From Nosema muscidifuracis (lineage: Eukaryota > Microsporidia > Nosematidae): DNA of 64,000 bases. Shown here one piece after another: positions 18,601 to 27,234 of the stretch; the stretch's first letter is position 1; every line of letters starts with the position of its first letter. The stretch covers positions 372,001 through 436,000 of the forward strand of contig JAIOKI010000014.1 in assembly GCA_028335825.1 (NCBI GenBank). Direction: 5' to 3'. Position numbers and translations under genes: made by a program. The notes under the pieces are model-generated. The model saw nothing but the letters and a program-made list of their open reading frames with translations, was not told the DNA's origin and did no database searches.

Positions 18601-19306
18601 TTTGAATATTTTCAGTTTGTACATATAAATAGTCACAAATTGATGGATATAAACAATCTAATTGAACTTTTAGTTCAAGATTATCATCTTTACTTTTTAA
18701 TTCAGTTTTTTTAACATAAAAATAATCTTTTTTCTCTTCTGAAGAAATTGATAAATCAAATAAAAATTCATTCGTTTGTGACTTCTTAAACTTAATCAGA
18801 AAAAATCTAAACCATAAATTACCAGTAAAATAAATTCCAATTTTATGTCTATTTTTCAATAAATTATATAAAACACCTCCATCTACATTACTAAAAACAA
18901 GATCTCCTTTAAATTGTAAATTCTTATATTTCTCAAGCTCTATAACTGGTAAGTGAATTTGTGCTAAGAGATCACGTTTATTAGCTTTACTATTTACACA
19001 ATACAAATTAACAACTCCATCAATAATTTGAGCATTAAGAGGAGAAAAAGCATTTTGCAAACTAACATCTAAAAATACAGAATTGGGATTATCAGTGTTA
19101 TATTTAATCTGCTTAAAAACATGACTTTTTGGATCCAATTGAGAGATAGAATACATAACTAAAAAAACTCTAATGCAAACAAAGGATAGAAGTATACATA
19201 AGAAGTAATAAACATATCTTCTCTTCCTTTTTTTAATAATTTTATCATGTACATTTTGCATCGGTATAGAGATTTTATTAGTTTCTTCTTCTTCCGGAAT
19301 GATCAT
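15617..19306 (-). CDS. Very large single-pass membrane protein, Tag1/LEA-like (tentative)
   Basis: A 1229-residue protein with a short acidic then basic N-terminal tail, one transmembrane helix at about residues 32-54 (YVYYFLCILLSFVCIRVFLVM) and a huge, mostly beta-strand ectodomain. Just after the anchor, SVFLDVSLQNAFSPLNAQI resembles the LEA-2/DUF3712 strand pattern seen in fungal vacuolar proteins of the Tag1 (YLR173W) type; later segments show similar strand repeats. A Cys-rich knot lies near residue 1080 (CTISKCNTTSISEGLCEKC). The open frame runs 17 codons further up, but CCCC at 19308-19311 immediately before the ATG at 19306 fixes the start. It may be a vacuolar or ER-lumen lipid-related protein; function unproven. 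Confidence 0.6.
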   Translation of the reverse strand: MIIPEEEETNKISIPMQNVHDKIIKKRKRRYVYYFLCILLSFVCIRVFLVMYSISQLDPKSHVFKQIKYNTDNPNSVFLDVSLQNAFSPLNAQIIDGVVNLYCVNSKANKRDLLAQIHLPVIELEKYKNLQFKGDLVFSNVDGGVLYNLLKNRHKIGIYFTGNLWFRFFLIKFKKSQTNEFLFDLSISSEEKKDYFYVKKTELKSKDDNLELKVQLDCLYPSICDYLYVQTENIQIEFGGDLPFIVDISSQDIFKGRFLNPLEFSIFISKGNYFILRNTLCKFLNNSKIFLCMKDFSVPSHNKKNFPIKFYLHEFFSRRSFLNKKKTTCKYKEPLIDVREIFSHENKIISYIDINPGYFPLVSQETKFVFNNIEHKFNFMLNGTPGASLRLKFKTSNEYIRLEAILEINRFQDFLEIVLYQKSFLNIVSKSNTGFFKNISLMWDKESIRLNIERSYTILYERSRKKNSFDRILDIYHHINSNDNTILISSELINNYEDENQKFVFFCIPDFKINIESEIFSARLEIRESNVIVYEDFNFDGILRTDLYIYVNPNINFIEDYNLIDNTTIKINILSDCQSEISINDIIKKIDPSKRSEYKIFNLKDIILDYIDMLDLSKGKMAFNLRNKTSLTDYTKSGFIIRNFFDIDKNHGLTLLIGARKYPYFRHLELIENMKFNLLVVNGIPSILIDKCKFSFDINGIDNLRGLFLDKFSFGRSDTILSSLLGQFFNYVLFSKGNPSKQIISSIILDGQVDTDISNISDRRTKINFKLGLDYDIINNFKLAEFNFGRSNLIFETINGKNICQLEIYKDFNIQGSFIVLNLDILNNFYKSSLAVFTYSYNGYKKETINNYYPDTFMRLIRSFFVQLHVKDKIKLDKETKKTLSTLNVFYDNLKFDSIKDEFITFDGSLGFHSQGFKDLIRYKLASYIAIFFNTVPDKFVLTLKSNRFDLISVKFYENIERSKYFVFGQSHLENVYSHKSFKMLYDGGSTDVLKSNDESINLPTFLSEKSENRDLYCINIKYKAFIKANPGRIFSIYHLSLTYETIELFSEILKDDMPCTISKCNTTSISEGLCEKCIYCGFNLRIVAINSLKLKITGNNHIIYNNSFIESQIPDGYIRINIKSLSIPKSFYALTKILWNYKDFEVELYTENGFNYKVQFKPEFITVDFVLSILQKAHKCFKYGWRWFVNYFFNSDYGRNFIEIEYAKNKNLEKNENGVEMEDGYEID

Positions 19307-20321
19307 TGGGGTTATGCAAAATAAAAAATATATAATTTTAATTTGAATAGTTTCCATCCTTAAAATAAAAAAAAAAAAACAATTAGTGATTAAAAAATAA
19401 AATGATATATAAAAATCAAGAATAATTTATGATAATTTAGAAATTAAAAAAAAAATAAATAAAATTTTAAATTGATCAAATTTTAAATATTTTTTTTAAA
19501 CAGATAAAAAACAAAAATTAATAATTAAACTTTTTTAATTAAATTATAAAACGAAATTTCAATTTTTCCAATTTAATAATTTTGTCATGTAATTATTGAT
19601 CAGATATGTCATTTTAAGAATATAAAAAAAAATAAAATAATTGTTTTTAGAGAATGTTTTTTTTTGATTTTTATGACAGTTAAATTTATTAAAAATAACA
19701 CAATAAAAAATGAATGATGTTTAATGTTAAATTAGATAGAGAAATAATTATTAAGAAGAGGAATGTTATTAAATAAAATCTTCTAATATAAAATTTACTT
19801 ATTCTTACAATGTCTTTAAATGGAAGATAAGAAGAATATCATTAAATTCCAAAATAAGCAAAATGTCTTTAAATTCTAAAATAAGAAGAATGTCTTTGAA
19901 TGTTAAATTTACAAATTATATTGAATTACAAATTAAGAAGAATATCTTTAAATAGAAGATAAGAAGAATATCTTAAAATGGAAGATAAGAAGAATATCAT
20001 TAAATGTTAAATTTACGAATTATATTGAATTACAAAATAAGAAGGAGATTATTTAATTTTAAACTTTAATAAATTAATTTGAAGAATTTATTTCATAATA
20101 CTTTAAAATAAAAGTCTAACTGTTAAATTTTAATCTTAATGTAAATTTTACAAATAAAGATTTAAAAATCAGCATTTTTTTAATGTATCATAAATTTTCT
20201 ACTTGTTTTTTAAGCTAAAGAAAGATCGTATAAAAGAATATAAAATTTCATAATTAATATAGAAAAGCAAACAAGTCAGAGAAATTACAATTAAAACTTA
20301 GTCCACTAATATATTTATTTC
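19307..20321. repeat. 1-kb spacer with complex direct repeats
   Basis: Between two minus-strand genes. About 19790-20050 contains a patchwork of direct repeats built from AAGATAAGAAGAATATC, ATTAAATGTTAAATTTAC and AATTATATTGAATTACAAA, each present two to five times in shuffled order. The rest is A+T-rich with homopolymer runs. No open frame with a start signal. Confidence 0.6.
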
Positions 20322-21362
20322 TCAGTTTCCCCACGTACCTTCAATTCCAGAATAGATATCAACTCCTTGATTATCTTGATTGTCCTTATTATCATTATTA
20401 ATATTATCTTGATTAATATTAATATCATTATTAAATTCATCATTAGTTCTTTCTGATTGTTGGTTAGTATTAGATCCAGAAAAATTACCACTAACTCTAA
20501 ATTCTCTTACTAAAAGTTTAGCTCCATTTAATTCTAAACCATTTAACTTTTCAACAGCTTCATCTCTAGATGTAGTATTTTTCAATTCAACTATAGCAGA
20601 ATCTCCTTTAAGAGTTAATCTAGAAAAAACAATTTCAAATCCATTGCTCTTTACAAAATCATCAATATCTCCTATAGAAATATTTTGAGGAATATCTTGT
20701 ATGACTATTTTATTAACATCATTTGGATGTTCCCTTTTTGGTCTTTTTCTTTCATACTGATCTTGTTGTCTAAATTTCTCAGATCCATGGAACTCACATC
20801 TTGAACAATAAGGACAATCTTCTCTTTCATCTCTTCCACTAGATCTTCTATAATCATCTCCTCTTCTTGGTTCATCTCTATAAACAGATGAATAATTATA
20901 ACTTCTATCTGAATGACGAGGAGGATAAGCATCATATTTAGGTTGAGGAGGATAATCATCATATCTTGATCTTGAATATCCATCTTCATACCTTGGAACA
21001 GGATTATAATGTTTATCTTCATACCTTGGAACAGAATTATAATGCTTATCTTCATATCTTGATGGTCTTTGAGAATAATATGAATCTCTTCTTCCTTCAT
21101 CATAATCTGATCTTGGAGGTCTATCATTATATTCAATTCGACTTTTTGGTTTACTATTTGACATTTCTACTATAACAAATTTCCCGTTAATTTCTTGTTC
21201 CCTTTTTTCTAATACTTTATATCCGTCATCTTCATTTACATAATCTATAAAAGCAAATTGTCCTTTAAAATTGTAGTTACTAACTTCACCAAATGTTTTA
21301 AAATGGTTGTAAATACTATCGGGATCAAGATCAGCTGGTATTTTCCCAATAAAAATTTTCAT
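20322..21362 (-). CDS. Two-RRM RNA-binding protein, SR-like, with CxxCxxCxxH insert
   Basis: A 346-residue protein: RRM1 at about 2-70 (RNP2 IFIGKI, RNP1 KGQFAFIDY), a central Arg/Tyr/Asp/Ser-rich domain (75-180) with tandem RYEDKHYN repeats, a compact C183-P-Y-C-S-R-C-E-F-H192 cluster, and RRM2 at about 218-290 (RNP2 IVIQDI). The tail is Asn/Asp-rich. Layout resembles Gbp2/Npl3/SR-type mRNA packaging and export or splicing proteins. The longest frame starts 38 codons earlier, but CCCC at 21367-21370, four nt before the ATG at 21362, and an RRM beginning right there fix the start. The Cys/His cluster could bind zinc; that is inference. Confidence 0.78.
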   Translation of the reverse strand: MKIFIGKIPADLDPDSIYNHFKTFGEVSNYNFKGQFAFIDYVNEDDGYKVLEKREQEINGKFVIVEMSNSKPKSRIEYNDRPPRSDYDEGRRDSYYSQRPSRYEDKHYNSVPRYEDKHYNPVPRYEDGYSRSRYDDYPPQPKYDAYPPRHSDRSYNYSSVYRDEPRRGDDYRRSSGRDEREDCPYCSRCEFHGSEKFRQQDQYERKRPKREHPNDVNKIVIQDIPQNISIGDIDDFVKSNGFEIVFSRLTLKGDSAIVELKNTTSRDEAVEKLNGLELNGAKLLVREFRVSGNFSGSNTNQQSERTNDEFNNDININQDNINNDNKDNQDNQGVDIYSGIEGTWGN

Positions 21363-21909
21363 TTGAGGGGTGTTTATTTTCAAACAAAAATATTTGAACT
21401 CAAAAAATTTTAAATTGTTAAAAGAGGATTTTATCAATAAAAAAACATAAATTATATAAGAAAGGTTAAGAAACATAAATTATATTAGAAAGGTTAAAAA
21501 AGTTAATTTAATAATGTGAAAATATAATAGAAATTTTCATAAATTAATTTATAATTATTAATATAATATCAAATTTTATAAGAAAGTTCATAGATTAATT
21601 TAATAATTTATAAATATAATAGGGAAATTCATAAATTAATTTATAATTATTAATATAATAAGAAATTTTATAAGTAAATATAATAAGAAATTTTATAATA
21701 TGTAAATATAATAGAAAATGTAATAAGAAATTTTATAAGTAAATATAATAAGAATCTTATAATATAATAAGAATAATTTAAATATAATAAAAGCTAAGTA
21801 TATTTATAGCAATCATTTAAACTTTCTTAAATTTCTAATAAGTTCTTTGTATTGTAAAACCGTTTCAATTTTTTTTCTATTTTGATTTGTAAAAATAATA
21901 CCCTTTAAA
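21363..21909. repeat. Divergent promoter spacer with AT repeats
   Basis: Spacer between the RRM gene and the dehydratase gene. At about 21480-21790 there are many copies of AATATAATAAGAAATTTTATAA and CATAAATTAATTTAT-type words. No gene other than the flanking ones. Confidence 0.6.
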
Positions 21910-22455
21910 ATGGAGTACATTAAAATTTACAATTTTTCTGGTGCTTTATTAGCTTTCATTACTAGTTACATGTACTACAATACAAAGATTAAGATATATT
22001 TATTGATAACAGCTATTTCTCAATCATTCTTCCTTATAGAAATACTAAATATAAAACTTAATAAAAGTAATGCAAGATACAGACCTACAGTTATACAATT
22101 ATCTTTTAGATTGTTTATTATATGGATAGTATATTTTTATTATGAATGTACTACTAAATATTTTTGTATAGTTACTGGGTCTTGGTACTTTACAGATTGT
22201 ATTAGATATTTGTATTATATTTATAGAACAAAATATGTTAAAATATTAAGATATAATTTATTTATTATACTTTATCCAGTAAGTATTACAATAGAAATTA
22301 AGTCTATATTTTCTTTAATTAAGAAACAGACAGGAATTATCAAATATGTTTTTTTATCTATTTTATTTCTTTATATACCTAGTATGATATTTTTAATAAA
22401 GCATATGTTTAAGCAGAGAAAGTGGGCTAATAAAAAAAAGATTAAAACCTTGTAA
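21910..22455 (+). CDS. PHS1: Very-long-chain 3-hydroxyacyl-CoA dehydratase (Phs1/HACD)
   Basis: ER membrane enzyme for the third step of very-long-chain fatty acid elongation. The 181-residue protein has about six transmembrane helices. Family blocks are present: FRLFIIWIV, SWYFTDCIRYLYY at 91-103, and LRYNLFIILYP at 113-123. The catalytic pair, Tyr and Glu seven residues apart, is Y122 and E129 (LYPVSITIE); the usual Gly after YPV is Ser here. It is a little shorter than yeast Phs1 (217 aa). CCC at 21901-21903, six nt before the ATG. Convergent with the small gene at 22674, with a 39-bp minisatellite between them. Confidence 0.85.
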   Translation: MEYIKIYNFSGALLAFITSYMYYNTKIKIYLLITAISQSFFLIEILNIKLNKSNARYRPTVIQLSFRLFIIWIVYFYYECTTKYFCIVTGSWYFTDCIRYLYYIYRTKYVKILRYNLFIILYPVSITIEIKSIFSLIKKQTGIIKYVFLSILFLYIPSMIFLIKHMFKQRKWANKKKIKTL

Positions 22456-22468
22456 ATGGTAATATAAA

Positions 22469-22663
22469 AAAATAAATAAACAAGTTTTTATGTATTAGTC
22501 TAATAGTAAAATAAATAAACAAGTTTTTATGTATTAGTCTAATAATAAAATAAATAGACAAGCTTTTATGTATTAGTCCAATTTTAAAATAAATAGACAA
22601 GCTTTTATGTATTAGTCCAATTTTAAAATAAATAGACAAGTTTTTATGTATTAATCTAATAAA
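22469..22663. repeat. 39-bp tandem repeat, five copies
   Basis: Copies start at 22469, 22508, 22547, 22586 and 22625, each opening with AAAATAAATA, and fill nearly all of the gap between two convergent genes. The unit is a multiple of three, so a spurious open frame runs through it on the minus strand; there is no start signal and I treat it as non-coding. Confidence 0.85.
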
Positions 22664-22673
22664 AAAAGACAAA

Positions 22674-22988
22674 TTAATTTTTTAACTTATTTAAAAGACT
22701 ATCTATTAACTTTATATTAGTACAATATTCACTTTTATGTACAATTTTATAATCATCTTTATATAAAATAGGAAATTCCATATCTTTAATAATTTGTATT
22801 ACAGATCCCGATCCAATTTCTATATCATCTAAAAAGTATACAACATATTTTTTATTATTAAATTCTAATACTGATTTATTTACTTCAAATATTTTAGATT
22901 TATATTTAATTGTAGAATTCTTTTGGTTCAATAAAGATTCAGAAATATTTAACATGTCTATAATTTTATATTCTCCTTTTTTTAGCAT
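22674..22988 (-). CDS. Small protein, possible OB-fold (Ten1-like, tentative)
   Basis: A 104-residue protein with alternating beta strands and a C-terminal helix: KKGEYKII, a KIFEVNKSVLEFNNKKYVVYFL region, then GSGSVIQIIKDMEF, and an ending DSLLNKLKN. The order (G-Y near the start, strand pair, G-S-x-x-x-x-x-x-E, closing helix) is what small OB-fold proteins such as the telomere-capping subunit Ten1 show, but similarity is structural impression only. No signal peptide or membrane helix. CCC run at 22992-22994, three nt before the ATG, supports a genuine gene. Could also be another small single-strand-binding or complex subunit. Confidence 0.6.
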   Translation of the reverse strand: MLKKGEYKIIDMLNISESLLNQKNSTIKYKSKIFEVNKSVLEFNNKKYVVYFLDDIEIGSGSVIQIIKDMEFPILYKDDYKIVHKSEYCTNIKLIDSLLNKLKN

Positions 22989-23320
22989 AAAGGGATAAAA
23001 AAGAAAGGAAAATATTTTAACTTATCAAACATTTTATAATGTCTATTATTTTTTGAAGATCAGTGAAATTTAAACATTTTATAATGTTTATTATAAAAAA
23101 GAAAAGGAAGATATTTTAACTTATCAAACATTTTATTATGTCTATTATTTTTTGAAGATCAGTGAAATTCAAACACTTTATAATATCTATTATAAAAAAT
23201 GAAAAGGATAATATTTTAACTGAACAAACAATTTATAATATATTATAAAAAAGGATAATATTGTAACTGAACAAACACTATAAAATATATTATAAAAAAA
23301 GGATAATATTTTAATTATAC
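22989..23320. repeat. 99-bp and 47-48-bp tandem repeats
   Basis: A 99-bp unit is repeated twice (CTTATCAAAC at 23021 and 23120). It is followed by two shorter units of 47-48 bp (GGATAATATT at 23206, 23253 and 23301) derived from part of it. Fills the spacer between two minus-strand genes; no gene. Confidence 0.8.
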
Positions 23321-24481
23321 TCATTTAATTGAAATACTGTGAAGATAATATAAAATAAATCCTAGAGTACAGTATAGATGTCCATAGAAGTAAACACTTT
23401 TCCATACTGTCATCAAATTAGGAACATCAAGAAGAAAGAATGGAATACAAAAATACATCACAAAAAATATCATTTGAATTCTTGAAAGTATTGGAAAAGT
23501 AAATGGTATATAATTCAATATTAAAGTATTTATACCTTTTATAACAGGTATAGCAAAACAGAAAGATAAAAACATAATAAGATATCCTGGTTTGATACCA
23601 TGCCATAATGCTGATACAGTAAATGTAACAAAAGAAGCCCAGAAAATACTTTTATCTTTCAATTTATCAAAATAACATTCTTTAAGCCATCTGTTTGTTT
23701 TAATATTCCATCCTTGTGATAAATCTTTAATAGATCTTGCTGTTTCTACTTCGAAAAATTTAATATTCAACATATCATTAAATCCTTGTAAAAGATAACA
23801 TCCATTAGAATAATGCCATACAAAGTAAAATTTACATCTTTGTCCTAAATTAAAGAAATACATATTTAACAATTTATGACCTAAATTAATATTAGGATCA
23901 TAAAGAATATCCATAGGATAATATCCTTGGAAAAATTTAACTAAAACAAGAAAAATAAAAGATACACCTAAAGTGGGTAAAGGACTAGAAATTTCTGTAG
24001 GATAAGGAGTTTCTACAAATTCAAGGAAGGTACATGTAGGACCAAGTATTAATCCAGGCATAAATAGAAGATATCCAATAACATCAGAAATTTTATGTTT
24101 TTTTCTATCAAATTCTTTTCCAAGATATGACATCTTTATAGTTGTAAGCATAAGAACTCCTGAGACATCACAAGTACCAACAATCTTTGGTTCGAAATCT
24201 TTACCTTTCAATTTAAAAATATATAAAATAAGGAAATTTACTACAGTAAGAGGATATTCTTTTAAATGAAATATAAATAACAAACTTAAGTTGATAATTA
24301 AAGTTGTACATACATAAGCCATTTGTAAATAATCAAAGGTGATGTATAATATTATAAAAGAACAAAGAGTATGTAAATATCCTGTACGCTTTTTAAGAGT
24401 TGCACTAAATATCAATGTAAGAATTATAGCTATAACAAAACGTATTTCTGAAGGTGTCATGTAATTCAAGAGATTTATCAT
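23321..24481 (-). CDS. MBOAT-family lysophospholipid acyltransferase
   Basis: Membrane-bound O-acyltransferase, most like fungal/animal lysophospholipid acyltransferases (Ale1/LPCAT/MBOAT type). The 386-residue protein has about ten hydrophobic segments. Landmarks are FMPGLILGPTCTFLEF (MBOAT GP.....F block), GFNDML, TNRWLKECYFDKL (the conserved N-x-x-x-x-x-W-L-x-x-x-x-Y block) and SALWHGIKPGY, whose histidine is the presumed catalytic residue. No CCC/GGG run lies close to the ATG, unlike most core genes here. Likely role: remodelling phospholipid acyl chains, partly scavenged from the host. Substrate cannot be told from sequence. Confidence 0.87.
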   Translation of the reverse strand: MINLLNYMTPSEIRFVIAIILTLIFSATLKKRTGYLHTLCSFIILYITFDYLQMAYVCTTLIINLSLLFIFHLKEYPLTVVNFLILYIFKLKGKDFEPKIVGTCDVSGVLMLTTIKMSYLGKEFDRKKHKISDVIGYLLFMPGLILGPTCTFLEFVETPYPTEISSPLPTLGVSFIFLVLVKFFQGYYPMDILYDPNINLGHKLLNMYFFNLGQRCKFYFVWHYSNGCYLLQGFNDMLNIKFFEVETARSIKDLSQGWNIKTNRWLKECYFDKLKDKSIFWASFVTFTVSALWHGIKPGYLIMFLSFCFAIPVIKGINTLILNYIPFTFPILSRIQMIFFVMYFCIPFFLLDVPNLMTVWKSVYFYGHLYCTLGFILYYLHSISIK

Positions 24482-24729
24482 TTATTTATTTATTTGTTTA
24501 TTATTTTTAGATTTTATTTATTCATAAAACAAATGAAAACATCAAAATTAAATAATTATGAATAAGTCTTTGATATAATTTAAATAATATGATGTAATAT
24601 TAAGTTTTTGATATAATAAAATTAATATAAATAATGAATAAGCCTTTGATATAATATAAAGTAATAATAAGAATAATATTAAATTATGAATATTAAAAGA
24701 ATTTTATTCACTCTTTTTTTAACCCATTT

Positions 24730-26187
24730 ATGCATAATTCAAACCCTGAAGAAAAAAAAACTTTAGATAAAAAATTTGATGTACTTAATGTAATTAATAA
24801 AACTTATGCTGATAGTTCAGAATACGATTTAAATGATACATTAATATATCTTAGTAAAAGTATATCACAAACTAAATTAAAAAATAAAGATTTAGTAAAA
24901 TCAAATTTTAGTAAATTTGTAGAATGTCGAATAGTTTTAGAAGAAATATTAGAAGATATTAAAAACAAAGGATTAGATAAAGATTTTTCATCTGATATTT
25001 TTCTTAATATTAAATATGTAAAATCAAAATTTAAAAAAGTAAATAAAGAAGATGATGTTAATCGAGAAAGAAAAATAATTATAATGAACAAATATAAAAC
25101 ACTTTTTAATATTAAAGCTCTTTTACAGAGTAATATAAAAAATTCAGAAAGATTTGTTGATATTTATAAAATAGGTAAATTACAATACGAAGAAGTAAAA
25201 AATTCAAAATTTATTCAAAATATTTGGGATTCAATTAAAGATATTAGAAATCTTTTTTTAGAAAAGTTATATAACCAAATAATTAATGAAAATAAGAATT
25301 ATATGGAAATTCTTTACGTTTTTGATTTATATTTCCAAATTGATGAGAATAAAACAGATAGAAAAATTATGAATACATTATTAGTAAATTTTAAAGAAAA
25401 ATGTTTGGATATTCCTTTTCAAAATAAAGGAATATTTTTAAAAGAAATTAATTATTTCTTTTTAAAAACAATAATACATTTGGATAAAGAATTACAAAAA
25501 GAAGCAGTAATTTATCTTTTTAAAAAAGTTAGAATTATTTTTAGTAATTCAAATTATGAATTTATTAAGATATGGTTAATCAAATACAAGACTTTATTAT
25601 TATGTGATATAGATTTAGAAGTAAGAAGTGTTTATAATTCAAATTTAAAATCTATAAAAAAAGATGTAATTAATAATTTACTTGATAAAGATAATCTTTA
25701 CGAAAACTATAAAAAATTAGAAAAATTATTAGAGAATGACGAGATTTATTTATTAAACCAAAAACTTTTACAAGTTATTGAAACTGAATCAAAGAATATA
25801 AATTTAGATAATAGCGAACAAATTAAAAAATATTTTAATGAGTTAGACAAATTTGATGAATATTTGAAAGATGATCGAGATGATTTTTATGATTTAAAAA
25901 GAAGAATATTAAATACTGAACTAAAAAAACAAATAAAAAAATTATCTACATTTTTAATTAAGAATAATAATAAACAGAAGAAACTTATGGAGATTCTTAG
26001 AGTAGTGGATAAATTACCAAATTTTTATGAAATTATTGTTAAAGGAATTCTTCCTATAATAGAAAATAATAAATGTTTATTGTATTATGTAGCACATATT
26101 TTAAAAATTGAATCTCCTAATTTAAATATTCAACAAGAGAGTGAAGTTGATTCTATGAAAAAACAATTTGGATTTTTAATTAAATAA
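24730..26187 (+). CDS. SEC5: Exocyst subunit Sec5 (EXOC2), reduced
   Basis: Tethering-complex subunit for exocytic vesicles at the plasma membrane. A 485-residue helical protein without membrane segments. The N-terminal region has KNKDLVKSNFSKFVECR followed by helices, the Sec5/EXOC2 signature (L-x-x-x-N-F-x-x-F-V), and then a K-Y-K-T-L-F-N-I-K-A-L-L-like region corresponding to the helix before the CATCHR rods. It is about half the size of yeast Sec5 (971 aa). CCC at 24723-24725, four nt before the ATG. Weak primary similarity, so another CATCHR-family subunit is possible. Confidence 0.6.
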   Translation: MHNSNPEEKKTLDKKFDVLNVINKTYADSSEYDLNDTLIYLSKSISQTKLKNKDLVKSNFSKFVECRIVLEEILEDIKNKGLDKDFSSDIFLNIKYVKSKFKKVNKEDDVNRERKIIIMNKYKTLFNIKALLQSNIKNSERFVDIYKIGKLQYEEVKNSKFIQNIWDSIKDIRNLFLEKLYNQIINENKNYMEILYVFDLYFQIDENKTDRKIMNTLLVNFKEKCLDIPFQNKGIFLKEINYFFLKTIIHLDKELQKEAVIYLFKKVRIIFSNSNYEFIKIWLIKYKTLLLCDIDLEVRSVYNSNLKSIKKDVINNLLDKDNLYENYKKLEKLLENDEIYLLNQKLLQVIETESKNINLDNSEQIKKYFNELDKFDEYLKDDRDDFYDLKRRILNTELKKQIKKLSTFLIKNNNKQKKLMEILRVVDKLPNFYEIIVKGILPIIENNKCLLYYVAHILKIESPNLNIQQESEVDSMKKQFGFLIK

Positions 26188-26557
26188 TATATTTAATTAA
26201 ATATATTATTTAATTAATAGGTTATGATTTTATAAGACTTTTTTTATAATATAGTTTAGTAAATTAATAGGTTATATTTTATAAAACTTTTTTATAATAT
26301 AGTTTATTTATATATAGAATATTACTATTTAATAATATATTAAAAGACTAATATTTATAAATAGAAGATTAATCTTCAATAAGTATAATATATAAAAGAC
26401 TAATATTTATAAATAGAAGATTAATATTTAATAAGTTATAATATAAAAAAATAATAGTCTTTGATATAAACTATGACCTATTAATTAAAGAATTTATAAT
26501 ATATTGAAAAACTCTTATTTATAAATATTATTATATAAAAATTTCTATTTTAATAAG
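26188..26557. repeat. Convergent spacer with tandem duplications
   Basis: Two families of direct repeats: a unit around AATTAATAGGTTAT...TTTTATAATATAGTTTA (26215-26310, two copies) and one around AAAAGACTAATATTTATAAA (26341-26440, two copies). No gene. Confidence 0.7.
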
Positions 26558-26947
26558 TCATATTTTTCCATCATAAACTTTTTTACAATTTTCATTTAGT
26601 TTTTCACTCTTTTCTTTGTATTTTTTACGTGGATTAGATCCTTTAATTTTTTTATGTTTCTTTTTTGATATATCACTTAATAATCTTTTACTAGTGTCAA
26701 AATCTTTAATATTTTTCAATTTTCCAATATCTTTTTCCATTTCAGTAAATTTTCGTAATAAATTAGTAATTCTAATAAGTTTTTTTAAAATATCTTCATT
26801 CTCATTATCTTTATACAAAATTAAACACATTTGGTATATTTGTAGTAACTCTAATTTTACTTGTAAAAATTCTTCATCTTTTTGATCTTTTAAATTATTA
26901 ATTTCTCGTTTTATTTCTTGATTATCTGTAATGTATAAATCTTTCAT
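26558..26947 (-). CDS. Sas10/Utp3/Lcp5-family protein, strongly reduced (tentative)
   Basis: A 129-residue basic, helical protein. The N-terminal helix set (FLQVKLELLQIYQMCLILY, then LKKLIRITNLLRKFTEMEKDIGKL) matches the Sas10/Utp3 N-terminal domain pattern (F-L-x-x-K-x-x-L-L-x-Y-x-x-x-L ... L-x-x-L-R-x-x-x-E-K). The basic C-terminus with SNPRKKYKEKSEKL resembles the family's RNPRVKKR-K-Y tail. Members act in the small-subunit processome. Human and yeast relatives are 300-600 aa, so this would be a minimal version. CCC at 26953-26955, five nt before the ATG. Divergent from the small gene at 27040 with a 92-bp shared promoter. Confidence 0.5.
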   Translation of the reverse strand: MKDLYITDNQEIKREINNLKDQKDEEFLQVKLELLQIYQMCLILYKDNENEDILKKLIRITNLLRKFTEMEKDIGKLKNIKDFDTSKRLLSDISKKKHKKIKGSNPRKKYKEKSEKLNENCKKVYDGKI

Positions 26948-27039
26948 AATATGGGTTAAAAAAAATATTCAGTTTACTAAGTCTTTTTTTAGAAAGATTT
27001 TTTGATAATTAAATTTCAAATATTTCTAATTAAGGGGTG

Positions 27040-27234
27040 ATGGCTAAGAAATATTTTTTGTTGGATACTGAAGATGATTTTGTATCTTTATATGAAGATA
27101 AGGTTTGTATAATTGAATCTTCTACAAAGAAATATAAAATTAAACAAGTTCTTCATTCTAATACTTTTATATTGAATGATGGAGAAAGTAATGTAAAAAT
27201 TGATGGATATTTAGAATTAGAAGAAATTAATTAA
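27040..27234 (+). CDS. Small hypothetical protein, 64 aa
   Basis: Not recognised. Sequence is strand-rich: MAKKYFLLDTEDDFVSLY, KVCIIES, KYKIKQVL, TFILND, VKIDGYLELEE, compatible with a small beta barrel. It is acidic overall, with no signal peptide. The frame extends one codon up to a GTG, but the ATG at 27040, two nt after a GGGG run (27034-27037), is the obvious start. A strong start signal, a clean stop and a divergent partner 92 bp away make it a believable gene despite its size. Confidence 0.65.
   Translation: MAKKYFLLDTEDDFVSLYEDKVCIIESSTKKYKIKQVLHSNTFILNDGESNVKIDGYLELEEIN

Noticed and set aside
22442-22672. 76-codon frame of LIHKSLSIYFKIG-type repeats
   Set aside because: It is a translation of the 39-bp minisatellite between two convergent genes, with no start signal and overlapping the end of the dehydratase gene.
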